From: Puniceicoccaceae bacterium
GTDB lineage: Bacteria; Verrucomicrobiota; Verrucomicrobiia; Opitutales; JAFGAQ01
Length of the DNA: 35,688 nucleotides
NCBI GenBank assembly: GCA_040224245.1
Contig: JBEGIR010000054.1
Coordinates: 1 to 35,688 of the forward strand
Direction: 5' to 3'
The position numbers and the translations under genes are program-made. Positions within the stretch are counted from its first letter, which is position 1, and the number at the start of each line of letters is the position of its first letter. Below the pieces are notes generated by a model. It was not told the origin of the DNA, did no database searches, and worked only from the letters and a program-made list of their open reading frames with translations. Shown one piece after another: positions 34,431-35,688 of this stretch.

Positions 34431-35688
34431 ATGAATCTCTTTTCCATGCTATCTTTTCACATCTCAACGCGTGCATGTCTGGGCGCTGCAGCTCTGCTCA
34501 TGTGCACAGGACTGCACGCTCAAATCGAATCGAATGATTCCAGCATCGTGGATCTTCCCAAGGTGACTGTGGTTGCCAGTCGGGTGGAGCAGTCTACCGG
34601 TGTCGTAGGCGCTTCTGTCACAACTCTGGATTTGGATGATCTGCTCCGCTATGAGCACGAGCTTGCTTCCGATGTGATCCGTCACGTGGAAGGTGTGTAT
34701 CTGCGCAACAATGGAAATCCGGGATCAACTGCTGGCATGTCCATGCGCGGTTTGCCGTTGGCACCTGTGGTGCTGATCGATGGGATCGAGGTCAATGATC
34801 CTGGTTCCGGGTTTGTGTATAACTTTGGAAATCTTCCACTCGCGTCGATTGATCGCATTGAGGTGCTTCGCGGTGCGCAGAGCGCGCTCTACGGTGCAAA
34901 TGCACTGACGGGGGTGATCAGCATCACGACTCGTCAGGGTGAAACGACTCAGCCAGCGGCAGCGGTGGGTGCATCTTATGGATCGCGGGATTCCGTTCGT
35001 GCCTTTGCAACACTCTCGCAGGCAACGGAGTCGGTGGATTATTTTGTGACTGCAACTTACGAGGATACTGATGGTTACTCGGTTCAGAATCCGGAGTGGG
35101 GGCCGGAGTGGGCGGATGATGATCTTTTTCGCAACCAGACAATGATGGGCAAACTGAAATGGAAACTCTCGGATCGTGTGGATCTGGTGTTGTTTGGAAG
35201 CTATCAGGATTCAAAAAGCGAATACGACCCTGGTTTGCCCAGTCCCTGGACGCAGCCCGTGATGGATAATTTTTATGAAAGTGAGCAGTTTCTGAGCAAA
35301 GCTCAGCTCTCAGCAACGCTCTCGCAGGCTTGGATTTCCAATGTTGCCGTGCATTACAATGATTTTCGTTCCTATGCGGTTGACAGCTTTGGAGTGCGGG
35401 ATAACAAGGCGGACTTGCTGAAATTCGAGTGGTTGAATGACCTGCGCATTGCGGACTGGCTCAACAGCATCGTGGGATTGGAGTGGGAGCGTGCAGAGGA
35501 CCGCATCGGCTCACATTCCATGGACACTGCGGCAGTGTTTGTGGAAAATGTGCTCACCTTGAGTGATGCGCTGCATGCGACAGTCGCGCTTCGGCTGGAT
35601 GACAATGATGCTTATGGCCGTGAGGTTTCCTGGCGCACGAGTGCATCCTATGCGCTTCCCAATGATCGCACTCGGTTGAAAGCGTCCT
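34431..35688 (+). CDS. TonB-dependent outer-membrane receptor, BtuB-like (3' truncated)
   Basis: Energy-dependent importer of scarce nutrients; the window ends after about 419 codons of an open frame. A signal peptide (about 1-31, GLHAQ) is followed by a TonB-box-like VDLPKVTVVASR. The plug domain (about 45-170) contains DVIRHVEGVYLRNNG, GMSMRGLPLAPVVLIDGIEV, SIDRIEVLRGAQSALYGANA and GVISITTRQG, then barrel strands begin. The plug wording resembles vitamin B12 (BtuB) and related cobalamin/siderophore receptors, but a substrate cannot be fixed. It is preceded by a terminator for the upstream gene and a palindrome, so it has its own promoter. Confidence 0.92.
   Translation, partial: MNLFSMLSFHISTRACLGAAALLMCTGLHAQIESNDSSIVDLPKVTVVASRVEQSTGVVGASVTTLDLDDLLRYEHELASDVIRHVEGVYLRNNGNPGSTAGMSMRGLPLAPVVLIDGIEVNDPGSGFVYNFGNLPLASIDRIEVLRGAQSALYGANALTGVISITTRQGETTQPAAAVGASYGSRDSVRAFATLSQATESVDYFVTATYEDTDGYSVQNPEWGPEWADDDLFRNQTMMGKLKWKLSDRVDLVLFGSYQDSKSEYDPGLPSPWTQPVMDNFYESEQFLSKAQLSATLSQAWISNVAVHYNDFRSYAVDSFGVRDNKADLLKFEWLNDLRIADWLNSIVGLEWERAEDRIGSHSMDTAAVFVENVLTLSDALHATVALRLDDNDAYGREVSWRTSASYALPNDRTRLKAS

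Noticed and set aside
1-35688. CRISPR arrays, insertion sequences, prophage or integrase genes
   Set aside because: No regularly spaced repeats, transposase motifs or terminal inverted repeats were seen; the content is housekeeping and envelope genes.

Overview
The window looks like a chromosomal segment of a moderate-GC, Gram-negative heterotroph. The likely source is a marine or aquatic Verrucomicrobiota, close to Opitutales/Puniceicoccales. That placement is an inference from three things: the style of the secreted proteins, a cobalamin-dependent class II ribonucleotide reductase as the only RNR in view, and a split Mrp-type Na+/H+ antiporter cluster. Outer-membrane proteins (a TonB-dependent receptor, a NodT-type efflux lipoprotein, a beta-barrel candidate) show a diderm envelope. 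Many starts lack a clear Shine-Dalgarno sequence. No rRNA, tRNA, CRISPR array, insertion sequence or prophage was seen.

Layout. 2-1897: glycolytic pair pgk (5' truncated by the window) and tpiA, closed by a strong hairpin. 1991-2935: HDAC-superfamily deacetylase. 3027-10471 (minus strand): an 11-gene, almost fully overlapping operon for an Mrp/Mbh-like antiporter complex, in the order E-F-G-(MbhD-like)-(MbhE-like)-B-C-D-second D paralogue-78-aa membrane protein-third antiporter-like subunit. 10818-12799: ECF sigma factor, a single-span membrane protein (putative anti-sigma) and an exported PDZ protein. 12828-14012 (minus): tyrS. 14268-17546: peroxiredoxin and aconitase. 17975-21011: LysE-type exporter, a YkgJ-like cysteine-rich protein and a periplasmic 5'-nucleotidase-family phosphoesterase. 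21097-24286: promoter, a possible 70-codon upstream ORF, and nrdJ. 24580-29486: three secreted or outer-membrane proteins (TSP3-like, Calx-beta, beta-barrel) that look like one transcription unit. 29541-30499 (minus): DUF3147 membrane protein and Nudix hydrolase. 30673-31227: PPOX flavoprotein. 31214-33449 (minus): NodT-type outer-membrane factor and TRIC/UPF0126 channel protein. 33542-34219: unrecognised protein with a good terminator. 34431-end: BtuB-like TonB receptor, 3' truncated.

How the genes fit together. The Mrp complex would exchange Na+ and H+ across the inner membrane. The sigma/membrane/PDZ trio looks like an envelope-sensing regulatory unit. NrdJ needs adenosylcobalamin, and the BtuB-like receptor 10 kb away could supply cobalamin; this link is inference only.

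The parts most worth following up are the Mrp variant (a paralogue lacking the TM7 lysine and an unnamed 78-aa subunit), the upstream ORF overlapping the nrdJ start, and the three-gene secreted cluster.
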